Of a stretch of 64,000 bases of DNA, positions 34,101-45,301 are shown in pieces. Position numbers and translations under genes: made by a program. Source of the DNA: Fulvia fulva (Eukaryota > Ascomycota > Dothideomycetes > Mycosphaerellales > Mycosphaerellaceae); contig NC_063015.1 of NCBI RefSeq assembly GCF_020509005.1, forward strand, positions 62,001 through 126,000, in the 5' to 3' direction. The first letter of the stretch is position 1; every line of letters begins with the position of its first letter. The notes under the pieces were generated by a model. That model ran no database searches, was not told the DNA's origin, and saw only the letters and a list, made by a program, of their open reading frames with translations.

Positions 34101-35720
34101 ATAGCCTATCAGCAGGAAGTGCCAATCCCAAAGTCCTATAAGGCAGCCGTAGGAGACCCCGAATGGGGACATATGTGGAGAGAGGCAATCGAGAACGAAC
34201 TTATTGCCTTAGCAAGCAACAACACCTGGGAAGCAGTTGTACCGCCAAAGGGTGCGAATCTAATTACTTCTAGGTGGGTCTTTGATGTGAAAAGAATGAT
34301 TAGTGGAGCCATTGAGAAGTTCAAGGCAAGACTAGTTGCAAGAGGGTTTTCACAGAAATATGGGGTTGACTTCGAAGAGACCTTTGCACCTACTGTTAGA
34401 CATGATACTCTCCGAGTATTCATGGCAGTAGTATGTGAGAGAGATCTCGAGATGCACCTAGTGGATGTGAATAATGCTTTTACCCAAAGCAGCCTTCTTG
34501 AAGACATCTATATGATCCCACCCCCAGGAGTTGAAGCACCTCCAAACATGGTGTTCAAGGTCCTACGAAGCCTTTATGGGCTTAAGCAAGCAGCTAGAGA
34601 CTGGAACAAGCTCTGTGTTGCGAAGCTAGAGAAGATTGGATTTACCCAGTCCCAGGTAGATCCATGCCTACTTATCCATACGGATAGAGACCTTATGGTC
34701 CTTACCCATGTGGATGACATACCCATTGCAGCTCCGAAGCTGTCAGATGTTCAGTGGTTTAAGGCTGAGCTTGGAAAAGTGTTTAAGATTAAAGATCTTG
34801 GTGAACCTACGAAGATCCTTGGAATGAGGATTACAAGAGACAGGTCCCAAGGCACTTTGAAGCTTGATCAAGGACACTATGTCCACGCTAACTTAGCCAA
34901 GATGAACATGGCTAGAGAGAAGGCTACGCCAACCCACTCACCTATGGAGAGCTACGAGCATTTAGTGCCTACGGCACCTATGGATGAGAGGTGCAACAAA
35001 CAGGATTACCAGAGCCACAATGGTACCTGGATGTGGCCAATGACAATGACAAGGCCAGACTTAGCATTCCCCCTTGGAAGAATTAGCTCATTTGTTGCTG
35101 ATCCCTCGCAGCAGCATATGAAGGCTTTGAAGAAGCTCTCCCGATACCTGCGGTCGTACCCAGACCTAGGTCTTATGTATAGAAAGGGAGGGGGCAATCT
35201 CCAGGGATACTCGGACTCTGACTACGCTATGGACAAAGTGGATAGAGTCTCAATTCTGGGATACGTGTGGTTCCTTTGTGGATCACCTGTGTCCTGGATG
35301 AGTAGGAAGCAGAAGTCTGTTGCAACATCAACAATGGAAGCTGAGTTCATGGCTATGAACGCAGCCGCAAAGCAGTCACAATTTCTTGCTGCTGTCCTCA
35401 GGGAAATGGGGTGCCCAGAACTGGTAGGAAAGAGCTCTTTCCAGCCGAGTGTAAGGGCAAGCAAGGGCACTGTTGACGAGCTAAGGCCAGTCAAGCTCAT
35501 GGGTGACAACCAAGCCGCTTTGACACTTGTCAAAGATGCCCATGTGCATGAAAGGTCAAAGCATATTGATGTTGCATATAACTATGTCAGACATCTCTGG
35601 TGGCAGAAGAAGATTGCAGTGGACTACTGCCATACAAAGGACATGGCTGCTGATGGGTTAACAAAGCCCCTCAATGGCCAGCAGTTCCAAAACTTTGTAA
35701 GGCAGCTCCAGCTTGCGTAA
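31194..35720 (+). CDS. copia-1C Gag-Pol polyprotein
   Basis: This is an open frame of 1508 residues from ATG 31194 (context AAAATGG) to TAA, the twin of the copia-1B product. It carries the same Gag zinc knuckle, DSC-type protease site, DD(34)E integrase, HVDD reverse transcriptase and RNase H triad. Two gag residues differ from copia-1B: Leu for Pro near residue 53 and Arg for Gly near residue 208. Both come from a C-to-T or G-to-A change in CpA/TpG context. An open frame upstream starts only at a GTG (31020), which a fungal ribosome would not use. All catalytic residues visible in copia-1B are kept, so both copies could be functional. Confidence 0.96.
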   Translation: MENETGFIRKRAAPLLTRENHETWFKLMRIHLVSKQVDWVLEDIITDIPAATLSIATPSASSESSLPLDQAIRKASYRRHNATALYEMYICLSTDDQEMTYEIRHAKELWEWAEAKYKRRLLATGRSLLQQYTNFVMTEDQSIDDAWQELSSIARRAVSISPQFQDIKTEDRKIQQLLAALPDSFGSIRDAIDAQVNLSPQDILAILREKQESMIHQGTAMFAKKGFQGKLTCHLCGGDHFMSKCPHLSAAQQAVRNKDKLARVTYPAKRQPSPPRRRSSSPNLRDVLKVMTDLAKQMKESRKPKASSSKPARAHATQEDASDPEIPSEDDDVDEVAHSTVEAKGKYPSSEWLLDSCASSHMTDQDSLFRTLKPLQKRKWIKVGGGYLQATHMGSAVMGGPSGKQIVLENVLFVPGLGVSLVSWNQFSQQFAVQPPSFTLKSLSGKPVVQTKLRGGVPFIHSISEILEPQHAGILSQERDGTAMANTESEDQWELWHRRCAHLGKGLLRNLHRVTDKKDPIPVPSEHQNCKVCSLANMRKFKGPATERKGERLALISIDICGPFQGAVSRLGYKYWLEIVDNFSRKKWVIPLKARSDAPAALRDWKVQAERQSRCFLSAIRSDGAKEILALLKEWEKEFGTQMDTTDAYNSLQNGPVERSIQASENTVRAMLEDSGMPVEFWPEALQAQTVIRNRLPNGPIIDGIALSPEEAFTGQVPSVDHFRVWGCKAVVYVDPRAQPQGLRRDKLMNRGKEAVFVGYSENTTKQWLFWDPDMKAIKAHSHVDWFENEKGGDMDLGITFTNQPSRAPQRNPVGRKPFGAKFSDRGLSETPLRRPGENIEAVSTLSKADNGGSIQNLPKSSTPQQPLFVQLPPPPKDIGEYQKFGDQGTPMKEKEDVVQFDPSEHPAPPQVAGNKRSRGDGDDNSEEHEAKHHKALIAQMFHLDPTMSWVEEILNDVEEHAFAAVGQAIAYQQEVPIPKSYKAAVGDPEWGHMWREAIENELIALASNNTWEAVVPPKGANLITSRWVFDVKRMISGAIEKFKARLVARGFSQKYGVDFEETFAPTVRHDTLRVFMAVVCERDLEMHLVDVNNAFTQSSLLEDIYMIPPPGVEAPPNMVFKVLRSLYGLKQAARDWNKLCVAKLEKIGFTQSQVDPCLLIHTDRDLMVLTHVDDIPIAAPKLSDVQWFKAELGKVFKIKDLGEPTKILGMRITRDRSQGTLKLDQGHYVHANLAKMNMAREKATPTHSPMESYEHLVPTAPMDERCNKQDYQSHNGTWMWPMTMTRPDLAFPLGRISSFVADPSQQHMKALKKLSRYLRSYPDLGLMYRKGGGNLQGYSDSDYAMDKVDRVSILGYVWFLCGSPVSWMSRKQKSVATSTMEAEFMAMNAAAKQSQFLAAVLREMGCPELVGKSSFQPSVRASKGTVDELRPVKLMGDNQAALTLVKDAHVHERSKHIDVAYNYVRHLWWQKKIAVDYCHTKDMAADGLTKPLNGQQFQNFVRQLQLA

Positions 35721-35746
35721 AGGGATTGTAGGAGACCATGTGGCCT

Positions 35747-35755
35747 GAGTGGGAG
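35747..35755 (+). other. copia-1C polypurine tract
   Basis: GAGTGGGAG lies immediately before the 3' LTR. Confidence 0.75.
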
Positions 35756-35988
35756 TGTTGAGAACATACAGGCCGCAGGACAAGCATGTAGGTGTGGGTG
35801 TGTCATGTGATAGATCACGTGACTAGGGTTTGCCAGCCTATAGGCTGGCAAACATCCGGACACCTAGCATCTACCTACACCAACACCGGCGATACTGTAT
35901 GTAGATACACGCTATCCCATTGGGTCCTTCTTCGTCTTTTGTGTGATCCGCCGTCTTCTACTGCTACGCAACTCGTACCTGTTTAACA
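35756..35988 (+). repeat. copia-1C 3' LTR
   Basis: It is identical to the 5' LTR except for two changes near its end, CCA to CTA and TGC to TAC, at about 35959 and 35966. Both are RIP-type. Confidence 0.95.
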
Positions 35989-38900
35989 AACTAGAAGCTA
36001 AGGTATAGACTAAGGACGACGATACGGAAGATACTATAGCAGAAATCGAGAGCCTATAAGAGGATAATAACACTTAGCGTAGGTTAGTCGAGAGTCTAAA
36101 GTAGCGTATTAAGGAGCTCGAAGTACTTTAGAAGTAATAGTAATAGCCGGAGAGACTAACGACACTAGCTCGCTAGCCCTCTAAGCTACGCGCCCTCCTA
36201 GATCTACGAAAGAAGGACGTAGGAAACACTCTAGGTGTTCGCGTCAATACGTATATAGAGAAAGTCCTACTACGAGGGCTCGGAACTACGCTACTATAAC
36301 GTACGGCTAGCGCGCTAGGCGGGCGTAGGTAAGAAGTCGAATTTATAGGTATTAATAACTTCGAGACCGCTTACGACGATAGCATCCGTAATATACGTAC
36401 ATCGACTCTATACTAGTTTATATTAGGGGGTCTCGGTAGGTTCGGCGACGCTATATTATATTCTACGGCCTAGTAGGTACGAACGCTCTCGGCCGTATCC
36501 GACCTTATAAGCCTACTATTAAGCATTAGAATAAGGCTCTCGAGATCCTCGACTTATTATATAGTAACTACTTCGAGAAGCGTCGTTACTATAAGGCCTT
36601 TTACGAACTCGAATAGAAGTAGGGTAAGAAGTTTAGCCTCTTCTATATAAAGTTTTCCGAGTATACGTACTACCTTAGCAAGTATACTACTAAGGACGGG
36701 CGCGAAGAACTAATAGAGAACCTTAAGGAGAAGATTCTTCTACGTCTACGCGCAAAGATCGCGGGTATACGGTTTAGGAGCCTAACCGAGATAGAAGATA
36801 CTCTCCGTAATATCGAGATCGACCTCGACGATATACCGCGCTAGTAGTAGTAACTACCCGGTAAGAAGCCAAGTAGAGGAGGCCAGACCGGTAGCTAAGG
36901 TAACGCGCGACTAGGTTCCTCCGGTAGTACTAGAGGCGGCGGCGACGGTCGAGGACCTATAGGTAAGCCGCGTAGCGAGCGTATAGACGGGAAGGTATAC
37001 TAGTAGTATAATATAGTAGCCGCTAAGCGTACTAGCTTAATATATCGCAAGCTTACGAAGGATAAAGCGGCGTACTAGAAGGATAAGACGTTCTACTACG
37101 TATATAAGAGCCCGGACTATAACTAGTAGTACCGATCTTACGAATAGTTCTAGTTCCGTAAGGGTAATACTAGAGGTAACGTAGCTACTACGGTCGACTA
37201 GAACCTTGTCGACTTCGAACCCTAATAATAGAGAAACGGGGCAACTCTAGACTAAGGCGTATAGTTTAGAGTATAGCTATTATTACTATAGCTAACATTA
37301 CGCCTAGTAAGAATCCTCCTAAGAATATCTACGAGCACCTTACGTTAGAAGAACCGAGTATATATCCGTTAGGTAAAGGCCCGCTAAGGATGTTAGAACC
37401 TACGCTAATACCCTAGTAACGAAACAAAAAGGTTAACCTACTATAGCGGTAGACTTCGGAGGTAGACATACCTAAGGTTATAGATATCGAGACTATTTAG
37501 GTCGGAGTAATTAAAGTCGACATCCCGCTACGTAGTAATTGTCTTATTATATACGGTACCGTTAAAGGCAAGCCTACTAGATGCCTAGTAGATCTAGGCG
37601 TATAGTCGATCTTTTATAGCACGAAGTTTATAAAGGATTATAATAGGATAAAGCTACCTACTCTATTTAGAATCGGTATAGTAGACCCGTCTAAGAAGAA
37701 AGAAGCTACGGAGTACGTAAAAGCGACTCTAGACCTAAACGGTCACGTCGAAGAATTAAACTACTTTGTTACCGGCATTAAGTATAACTTTATTCTTAGT
37801 ATACCGTAGGTATAGAAGTACCTACTAGACTTCGGGAACTAGACGAATACCGTTATATTTACGTCTTACTACCGAGACTATTACGAAAGAATACTAACGA
37901 TAGTACGCTATTAACTAGAAAAACAAGCTCGGTAGTAATAGCGTACCGATCGGATAGACGTAGCGGCAATTATAGGTATTAACACCTCGCCTATAAGTAC
38001 TACGGAGGCCGTAGAATGTCTAGAAGATTAGCTTAAAGAGGGCTAATAACTATAAGAAGGCTACCTGATTTAGGAGTAGAATGACGACGCGCTACCTATA
38101 ACTAAGGAGGAGGCTATAGAAGAAGTTAGTGTATAGCTTAGCGCTATAGTAGCGTCCGATTTCTAACAATATATAAAAGGTAAAGACGAAGTAGACCTAG
38201 ATATATCGCTTCCGCGTAAATTTAAGTCGCGACGTAAGGCCTTCGTTCTACGTATAGGAGACAATGCCTTACCTCCTTATCGTAAAGGAGATGACCTTGC
38301 TATCGACTTTGACCTAGGTACTAAGCTGCCTTTCGCTCCACTATATCTAATAAGCCTATAGGAGCTCGAAGTCGTGAAGAAGTATATCGACGACTTGAAG
38401 GCGAAAGGCAAAATTAGAGAAAGCACGTTACGTATTATATCGCTAGTCATTATTGTTAGAAAGCTAGGTAGTAGACTACGCGTCTACGTAGACTATAGAG
38501 TAGTCAACGCTATTACGATTAAGAACCGATACCCTGTCCCGTAGGTTCGAGAGACACTATAGCGAATGAGCGGGTACTAATACTTCACCGTGCTTAATGT
38601 CGTTACTACCTTTAATAAACTATATATCCGAGTCGGCGACAAATAGAAGACTATATTCACCTTACGGTATAGGACCTTTAAGTACCTAGTAGTACCCTTC
38701 GGATTGTATAACGCTTCTAGCGTCTTCTAGGCCTATATTAACAAATCCCTAAGGCCTTACCTTAACAACTTCGTTACCGTATACCTTTATAATACGATCG
38801 TCTTTAGTAGTATAAGAGAGGAGTATATAGAACATATACTTAAGGTACTAGACTACTTTATCGATACTAAACTACTATTAGACATCGCGAAGAGCAAGTT

Positions 38901-41555
38901 TTTCTAGAAGGAAGTCAAGTACCTTAGTCTAATTATTGCTACCGAAGGTATTAAGATAGACCTAAAGAAGATTAAGACGATCCTCGAATAGGAGATACCT
39001 AGAAGCGTAAAGGACGTCCTTTCCTTCCTCGGCCTTACGAACTTCTATCGAAGGTTCGTAGAAGGCTTCTTAAACATCGTACTATATATAACTACTCTTA
39101 CGAAGGGGGTCGGTAGTAAGGACAAGTTAAAGCGACCTACGAAATATACTTAGAACTAGACACTAGAGTACTAGTAAGCTTTTAATAGGCTTAAGGCGGA
39201 GTTCACGAAGCGACTAGTACTATAGTACTTTGACCTAAGTAAGCCTTACGTTATTAAATACGACGCCTCTAATAGATATACTAGTAGCGTTCTTTTATAG
39301 ATCGGAGAAGACGGACAGCTTTACCTAGTTATATACTATTCGTAGAAGATAGATCTAGCTAAGTATAACTATAAGATCTACGACAAGGAGCTTATAGCTA
39401 TCGTTCGAGCTTTTAAGGAATAGCGGCTAGAGCTAATAGGTAGTAAGATTAGGGTGTTATCTAATCACCGCGGTCTATAATACTTTATGACTACTAAGTA
39501 GCTAAATTGCTAATAAGTACGATAGAGTAAATTCTTGTCCGGGTTCGACTTCTAGATCGAATACCGACTAGGTAAGCTAGGCGGTAAGCCTAATGCCCTA
39601 ACACGCCGTACTTAGGACATAGACGTAATAGACGATATTAAGAATAGATAATAAACGGTCTTAAAGGAACGTAACCTCGCCCCTAAAGTATAGGAGTCTC
39701 TTAGAGTATTAGTAATAATAACGTACACGAACGCTCGCGACTAATATTAGCTCGTACTTACCGTACTTAACGCGAACGAGGCGTCTATTAAGGAAGAGAT
39801 CTAGAACGCCTACTATTAGGACGAGCTCGTAGTAGTAATTAAGAAAGGCCTATAAGCTAGTAATAGTCGGCTACCGTAGAAATTAAATACGTATATCAAT
39901 CTTAGCTAGTCCAAACTAGAGCACGACCTAATTTATATTCAAGGCCGCCTCTACGTGCCTAATAGTAGCAATATCTACGAAGAACTTATAGCCGCTTATT
40001 ATAATGCCCCTATAGCCGGCTACCTAGGGCGCGAGAAGATATACGAGCTAATAACTCGTACGTACTATTGGCCTAGTATATAGGCTGACATCGTACGATA
40101 TATAAAGAACTGTTATATATATACTAGAACTAAGACTTTCTATAATACGTACTAGGGCAACCTTAAGCAAATCCTAATACCTAACGGTATATTCGAGGAT
40201 ATAGCCCTAGACTATATTATAGCACTTCTAGATAGCTATAGCCCGGAGGGCGTCAAGGAAAACAACATCCTTACCTTGATATATCGTCTTATAAAGCGCA
40301 AGTACCTTATACTAGTCGTCGACATAGAGCCCGAGATAGCTATAGATATAATTATCCGCTACGGTATTTAGGATCAAGGCCTATTCCGCTCTATCTATCT
40401 AGACCGCGGCTCGTAGTAGGTGAGTCGCTTCTAGAAGACGCTTTACGAACGCCTAGGCATTAAGTATAAGATGTCGACGGTATAGTACCCTTAGACCGAT
40501 ATTTAGTCTAAACGTACGAACTAAGTTATAGAGTAGTACCTACGTATATATATTAATTACGCCTAAGACAACTAGTACGACTAGCTACTAATAGCGGAGT
40601 TTGCTTTAAACAATATAAAAAGTACTACCGGCGTGTTACCGTTCTTCGTAACCTTAGGTAGAAACTTAAGAATAGAAGTTCTTAGTAGACCTACCCGTAC
40701 GGACGTACTACTAGCTACGTAGAAAATTAGCTAGTAAGATATAGACGCTTTCGTAACTTATATAAGCCGTGTATATACACATTGTATTAACTAGCTTAAG
40801 TATATATAAGTATAGCTTAAAGCCGACTATTAGAAATATAGCCGGAGACCTACGCGGTTATATAAGGTAGGAGATAAGGTTTGGCTTAATTTACGTAATA
40901 TTCGTACTAAACGACTAGCGAAGAAGCTTAATTATAAGAACGTAGGCCCCTTTACGATCATAAAGAAAGTAGCGACCGATGTCTACGAACTCGACCTGTC
41001 TACGAGTATAAGAATATACTACGTGTTCTATACCGACCTACTACGACTATCCGCCGAAGACCCGTTCCCTTTATAGACGTACGAACCTACGCTTACCGAA
41101 GTCGATAGCGAAGTTAAGGAATAGTACGATACCGTAGTAGTAGTAGACAGTCGCTAGACTAGAAAAGCAAAGAAGAGTATTAGCTATACTATTAAATAGG
41201 TAGATAGGTTATATACTAAAGAACCTTATATTAACTTAAAAGGTACTATAGACGAACTTGTAGTAGACTACTATTATAAGAACCCTCGCGCTCTAGGACC
41301 TCTACGCGGATAGTAAGTACTAGAGCCTAATATAACCGAGCTAATAGACTCGGCGGACAGTACTAGCGATACTAATAACGACGCGACCGGTACCGCCGAC
41401 GCTAAGTACTAGTTACGATATAACCTAAGGCGTACTAAGGTATAACAAACAGTCACTTCGTTTCTACGATCTACGCCTAGGACTCGCTACCGCTAGTAAC
41501 GTCGCTTTACTCGTAGCTTAGGCTCGTCTATAGTCTTATCTTTATATATACCGAA
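35989..41555 (+). mobile_element. Gypsy G2, degraded gag-pol, main segment
   Basis: Gag continues to about 37000. A degraded zinc knuckle (F-Y-V-Y...YN, original Cys lost) is near 37100 and a protease-like block near 37500-37650. RT runs about 38330-39100 with VDYRVVNAI and YLYNTIVFS (38779-38810; catalytic Asp lost). RNase H is near 39240-39600. Integrase is about 39990-40800 with a His/Cys zinc region, a D.G/S block and an EQYLRIYIN block. A chromo-type C-terminus begins with VGDKVWLNLRNI near 40870. Stops are almost all TAG/TAA of RIP type. The tail ends at 41555 where the G5 LTR begins. Confidence 0.88.
41400..41555 (+). repeat. Inverted repeat, left arm (G2 pol tail)
   Basis: This stretch of about 155 bases is repeated in inverse orientation at 41852-42006 with only a few differences. 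The arms are the 3' tails of two gypsy copies facing each other. Confidence 0.88.
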
Positions 41556-41751
41556 TAATACGGGTCTAGGCTACTCTCGATAGGTAAAAGGGTGTTATAG
41601 CTAAGTAATCGAATAAGTTCTACGGAGAAGAGAAGTTCTAGCTAAGGCGCGTATCGAAGATAAGCGCGACGTTTACCGAGCCGAGGCGTTACGTTATTTT
41701 TATAAAGTTACGTAACCTAAAGGCCGTAGGCCGTAGGGCTATACCGTAATA
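41556..41751 (-). repeat. G5 3' LTR
   Basis: This 196-bp LTR reads leftwards from TATTACGG at 41751 to ...CGTATTA at 41556. An inverted full-length relative of identical length lies at 60539-60734. It follows a polypurine tract. Confidence 0.85.
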
Positions 41752-42240
41752 CTACCCCCCTTCTTAAATCGCCTTAAGCGCCTACGAGGCGGTATCTATC
41801 AATTCAAAATAAGCAACGCTCTATAGGGTATATCTATCTAACTCTATAATCTAGAACTCCGGTATATATAAAGATACGACTATAGACGAGCCTAAGCTAC
41901 GAGTAAAGCGACGTTACTAGCGGTAGCGAGTCCTAGGCGTAGATCGTAGAAACGAAGTGACTGTTTATTATACCTTAGTACGCCTTAGGTTATATCGTGA
42001 CTAGTACTTAGCGTCGGCGGTACGGAAGAGATAGTAGCGGTAGAAGAAGGGAGGTTTCCGGAGAGAGTACTAAAAGGAGTAATAAGCGAACTACTCGGGG
42101 GACTAAAGGCGCTTAAACGACAAACAAGCACTACGATCAACATAGCAATCGAGGTAGTAATACGAAACGTAAGAAACAACCCTTAAAGAGACCCGAGACA
42201 GACCTAGGGCCTAACGACCTAGGCAATAATTGCGAGCCAA
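41752..42240 (-). mobile_element. Gypsy G5, degraded 3' end
   Basis: On the minus strand a pol tail (42006-41852, the right inverted-repeat arm) is followed by a short 3' non-coding stretch and a tract AAGAAGGGGGGTAG (41765-41752) next to the LTR. The same family as G2 is shown by the arm identity. The rest of G5 is missing; LINE-B sequence starts near 42250. The 64-codon open stretch at 41985-42179 is chance. Confidence 0.75.
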
Positions 42241-42249
42241 CCTACCCCC

Positions 42250-45124
42250 CCTTAGAGTATAGTACTACGAGTCTATATTACGGACTAGAAAGAGAAGGAA
42301 GAGATAGGAAAGATGACCGGGAGGGAGATAGTCGAGAAGATCGGAGTAAAGGGAATAATAGGGGCAAGGGTAGATAATAAAGGGGTCAAGCTGTTTATAG
42401 TACACGTATAGGACAAGAAGGCCCTCGAAATAAACAAGGAGTAGACACTAAAGATCGGGAGCACAGCGAAAGTCTCCTATTAATAGTATATAGTAATTAC
42501 GTATAGGGTCCTACAAACCTTTAATATATAAAGAGATATACTAAACCTCTAGAGGCAAAACTAGGTAATAGTACTAGGACTATAGATCACAAAGACAGTG
42601 TAGGTTAAGAAGAAGATAGAGGAGGGTAAGAGGGCCTCCTCGCTAATCTTATAGGTTGTAATACTAGAGCAAGCGAACAAGGTCTTAGACTAAGGGTTGT
42701 ACTAGGACTTTAAGAGGCTAGATATAGAAATCTATTAGAGCAACTATAGAATCCTTTAATGTTTTAACTGTTAATAGTACGGACATATTGCCCTAAAGTA
42801 TAGCAAAGCTATACTAGTCTGCTCCTACTATACTAGTGATTACGCGACCTAAGAGTGCTAAAAACGGAAGGAGGATATAAGATACGTAGTATATAGGAGA
42901 AAACACCCGGCATAGTCAAACTAATGCCTAGTTAGACTATTAGCCTAGTAGAGAGCGCGGGAAGCAAGGGTAATAATACTAGCTAGGTTCCTAGCAGGTT
43001 AATAGAAACAACTAGAAAGAACTACCTACCCGAATAAGAGACCCCGGCTATAAGAGGAGCTATAAATAGTACTAGTAATAGGGAGACTAACGTTCTTGTA
43101 TAAGGTAGCGCAGAGCAATAGACAAATGAGAATCAACTAAATGATAGGGAGCTAACCCTAAAGGGAAGAATAGGAGGAGGGACGGGAAAACTAATAGTAA
43201 GACTAATAGTAAGACTAAACGGACCTAGATACAAATATGTCCTAATGCCTTATACTAATAGACTATTAATCATTTAGTATAATGTGAACAGAAGTAAAGA
43301 CAAGGTCTAAAGGAGCTTTCTATAAGCCTTAGACCCGGAGGAACACTATATTATAGTAATATAGGAACTATAGATCAACCTATACTCTAGGATTCTATTA
43401 ACTATACGAGACCCGAGATACTACGTAGTAATAAACAGAACCGAGGGAGTCCTACAAACATATATCTATGTTAGTAAGAAGGTACTAGTAGAGGACTAGT
43501 AGGCCTAGCCGAGAACCGATAGGGATATTACTATAGTATAGCTTAAAATAACTTAAGGCTAGGTCCTAATCTATAGCGTATATAACCTACCTCTAGAGTC
43601 CAGAAGTAGCATATAACTATATACGCTATAAAGGCTCCCGGAAGTAATAGACTAACAAAACCACAACATCGTAATAGGAGATTTTAACCTCTACTACCTA
43701 AATTAGGGATCAGACTTCACCCTAGTATACTACTTCTTAGTAGGGAGGCTTATTAGTTAGATAGAAACAGCCTAAATGGACTTGATTACGCCAAAGGGAA
43801 CAGAAACTTAGGCTAGAAACAACAGTTCTAGCACGCTAGACCTATACTTTATGTCCTACGCCTTAATACGATAGGTAGAAAGCTATATAGTCAATGACTA
43901 ACTAGAGTCCTTATTAGACTACTATACAATCCACACCGACATCTAACTTATAGTTAAGGAGGAGAGGGAACCTAAGAGGAGGCTCTACTAGAAGTAGGCC
44001 GAGTAGATACTAGTATAGTAGCGGCTAGAAGGCGAATTAGAACAGGTGAATATTAACGATATATATATAATAGAGGGGATCGACTAAGCAGTAGAGTAGC
44101 TAATAGAAGCTATATAAAGGGTAGCCTAGGCCTATATACCTAAGGAGAGATAGTCGCTATACTAGAAGCTATACTAGACACTAGAGTATATAGCTAAAGT
44201 CAAGGAGGCAAGGAGAGCAAGAAGGAGATAGGAGTAACGACGTACCTAAGTAAACTAGGAAGCCTATAATAACGCGTACAAAGTAAAGAAGGCGTAGATT
44301 AGAAGAGATAAGACGTAGGAGTAGAGGTTAACTATAGGGATGATTATAGAACACCCGGAACAAATCTAGAGACTAGTAGAATAGGCTAGGAAACTAGACG
44401 AGGAACGAATCTCCCCGCCCTAGTTTCTCTTAATATAGGACTAAGACGGGGAAACGTAAACTACTCTAATAGGGAAAGCGAAAGCATTCGTAGACTACTT
44501 CTTCGGGACTTAGGTAGAGGTAGACCGAAGTAATATCCTAGGAACATACATTCCTCCGCTAAGGGAGGCTAACTAGTAAGTGTCTACTATAGAGATCGGA
44601 AACATTATTAAGAAACTAAAGGGTAATAAAGCCCTAGGCCTAGATAAGATCCCTAACTGTTACCTAAAAGCTAGTAGTAGCCTTATTACTCTAGTACTTA
44701 CGCTAATCTTCACCTAGTATATAAAGTAGGGGTATTACCTAAAGGCCTTTAGGCAATTACTAACTTACGTCCTAAGGAAACCCTAAAAGGAAGACTATAC
44801 TAAGTTGAAGTTATATAGACTAATTGCGTTGCTAAACATACTAGGGAAGCTCCTAGAGAAGGTCGTAGCTATAAGGCTTACCGGAATAGTAGAAGAACAT
44901 AACCTCCTCCCGGTAACGTAAATAGAGGGGAGATAAAAGAGATCTACCCTTATAGTAGTCGAACTGATTATAGAGCAAATCAGACATATCTAGCACTATA
45001 GTAATAACAAGGTAGCCTTACTACTTTTACTAGACATATTAGGGGCTTTCGACAACGTGTCCTATATAAGGCTCCTATATATCCTTAGAATAAAAAGTAT
45101 CCTAGCCTAGATAGTACACTTTAT
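42250..45124 (+). mobile_element. LINE-B, RIP-degraded LINE, 3'-truncated
   Basis: An ORF1 remnant (about 42250-43150) shows a degraded CCHC knuckle (CFNC...YGHIALK) near 42760. An ORF2 remnant (about 43260-45124) shows an endonuclease domain (NVNRSKDKV near 43280, IVIGDFN near 43670) and RT blocks (KALGLDKIPN near 44630, IALLNILGKLLEK near 44820, LDILGAFDNVS near 45040). It stops in mid-RT where the LINE-A2 tail begins. It is a different family from LINE-A, and the RIP stops make it dead. Confidence 0.85.
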
Positions 45125-45301
45125 ATAGATAGATAGATTTGTCATTCCCCTGTTCTAGGACCCTATCCGGCCTATGCAGGTATATATCTATTGTTATGTA
45201 CAAAGGGAAACCCGAATAGGTGAAAACCCTTCCCGCCCCCGACTACTCCTTGTCTAGATTAGCTTTCCCTCTGAACGTACGTAGTCCATGTCACTACCCC
45301 G

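Larger units (their letters stand above)
30454..35988 (+). mobile_element. copia-1C, intact Ty1/copia retrotransposon
   Basis: This is a second open member of the copia-1 family, 5535 bp, with 233-bp LTRs at 30454-30686 and 35756-35988 and AACTA on both sides (30449-30453, 35989-35993). It is inserted in the gag region of degraded gypsy G2. It is nearly identical to copia-1B but in the opposite orientation. Most base differences I could find from copia-1B, and both differences between its own LTRs, are of RIP type. Confidence 0.97.

Noticed and set aside
41985..42179. 64-codon minus-strand open frame
   Set aside because: It is low-complexity Ser/Thr-rich sequence in a degraded gypsy tail, partly in the inverted-repeat arm.
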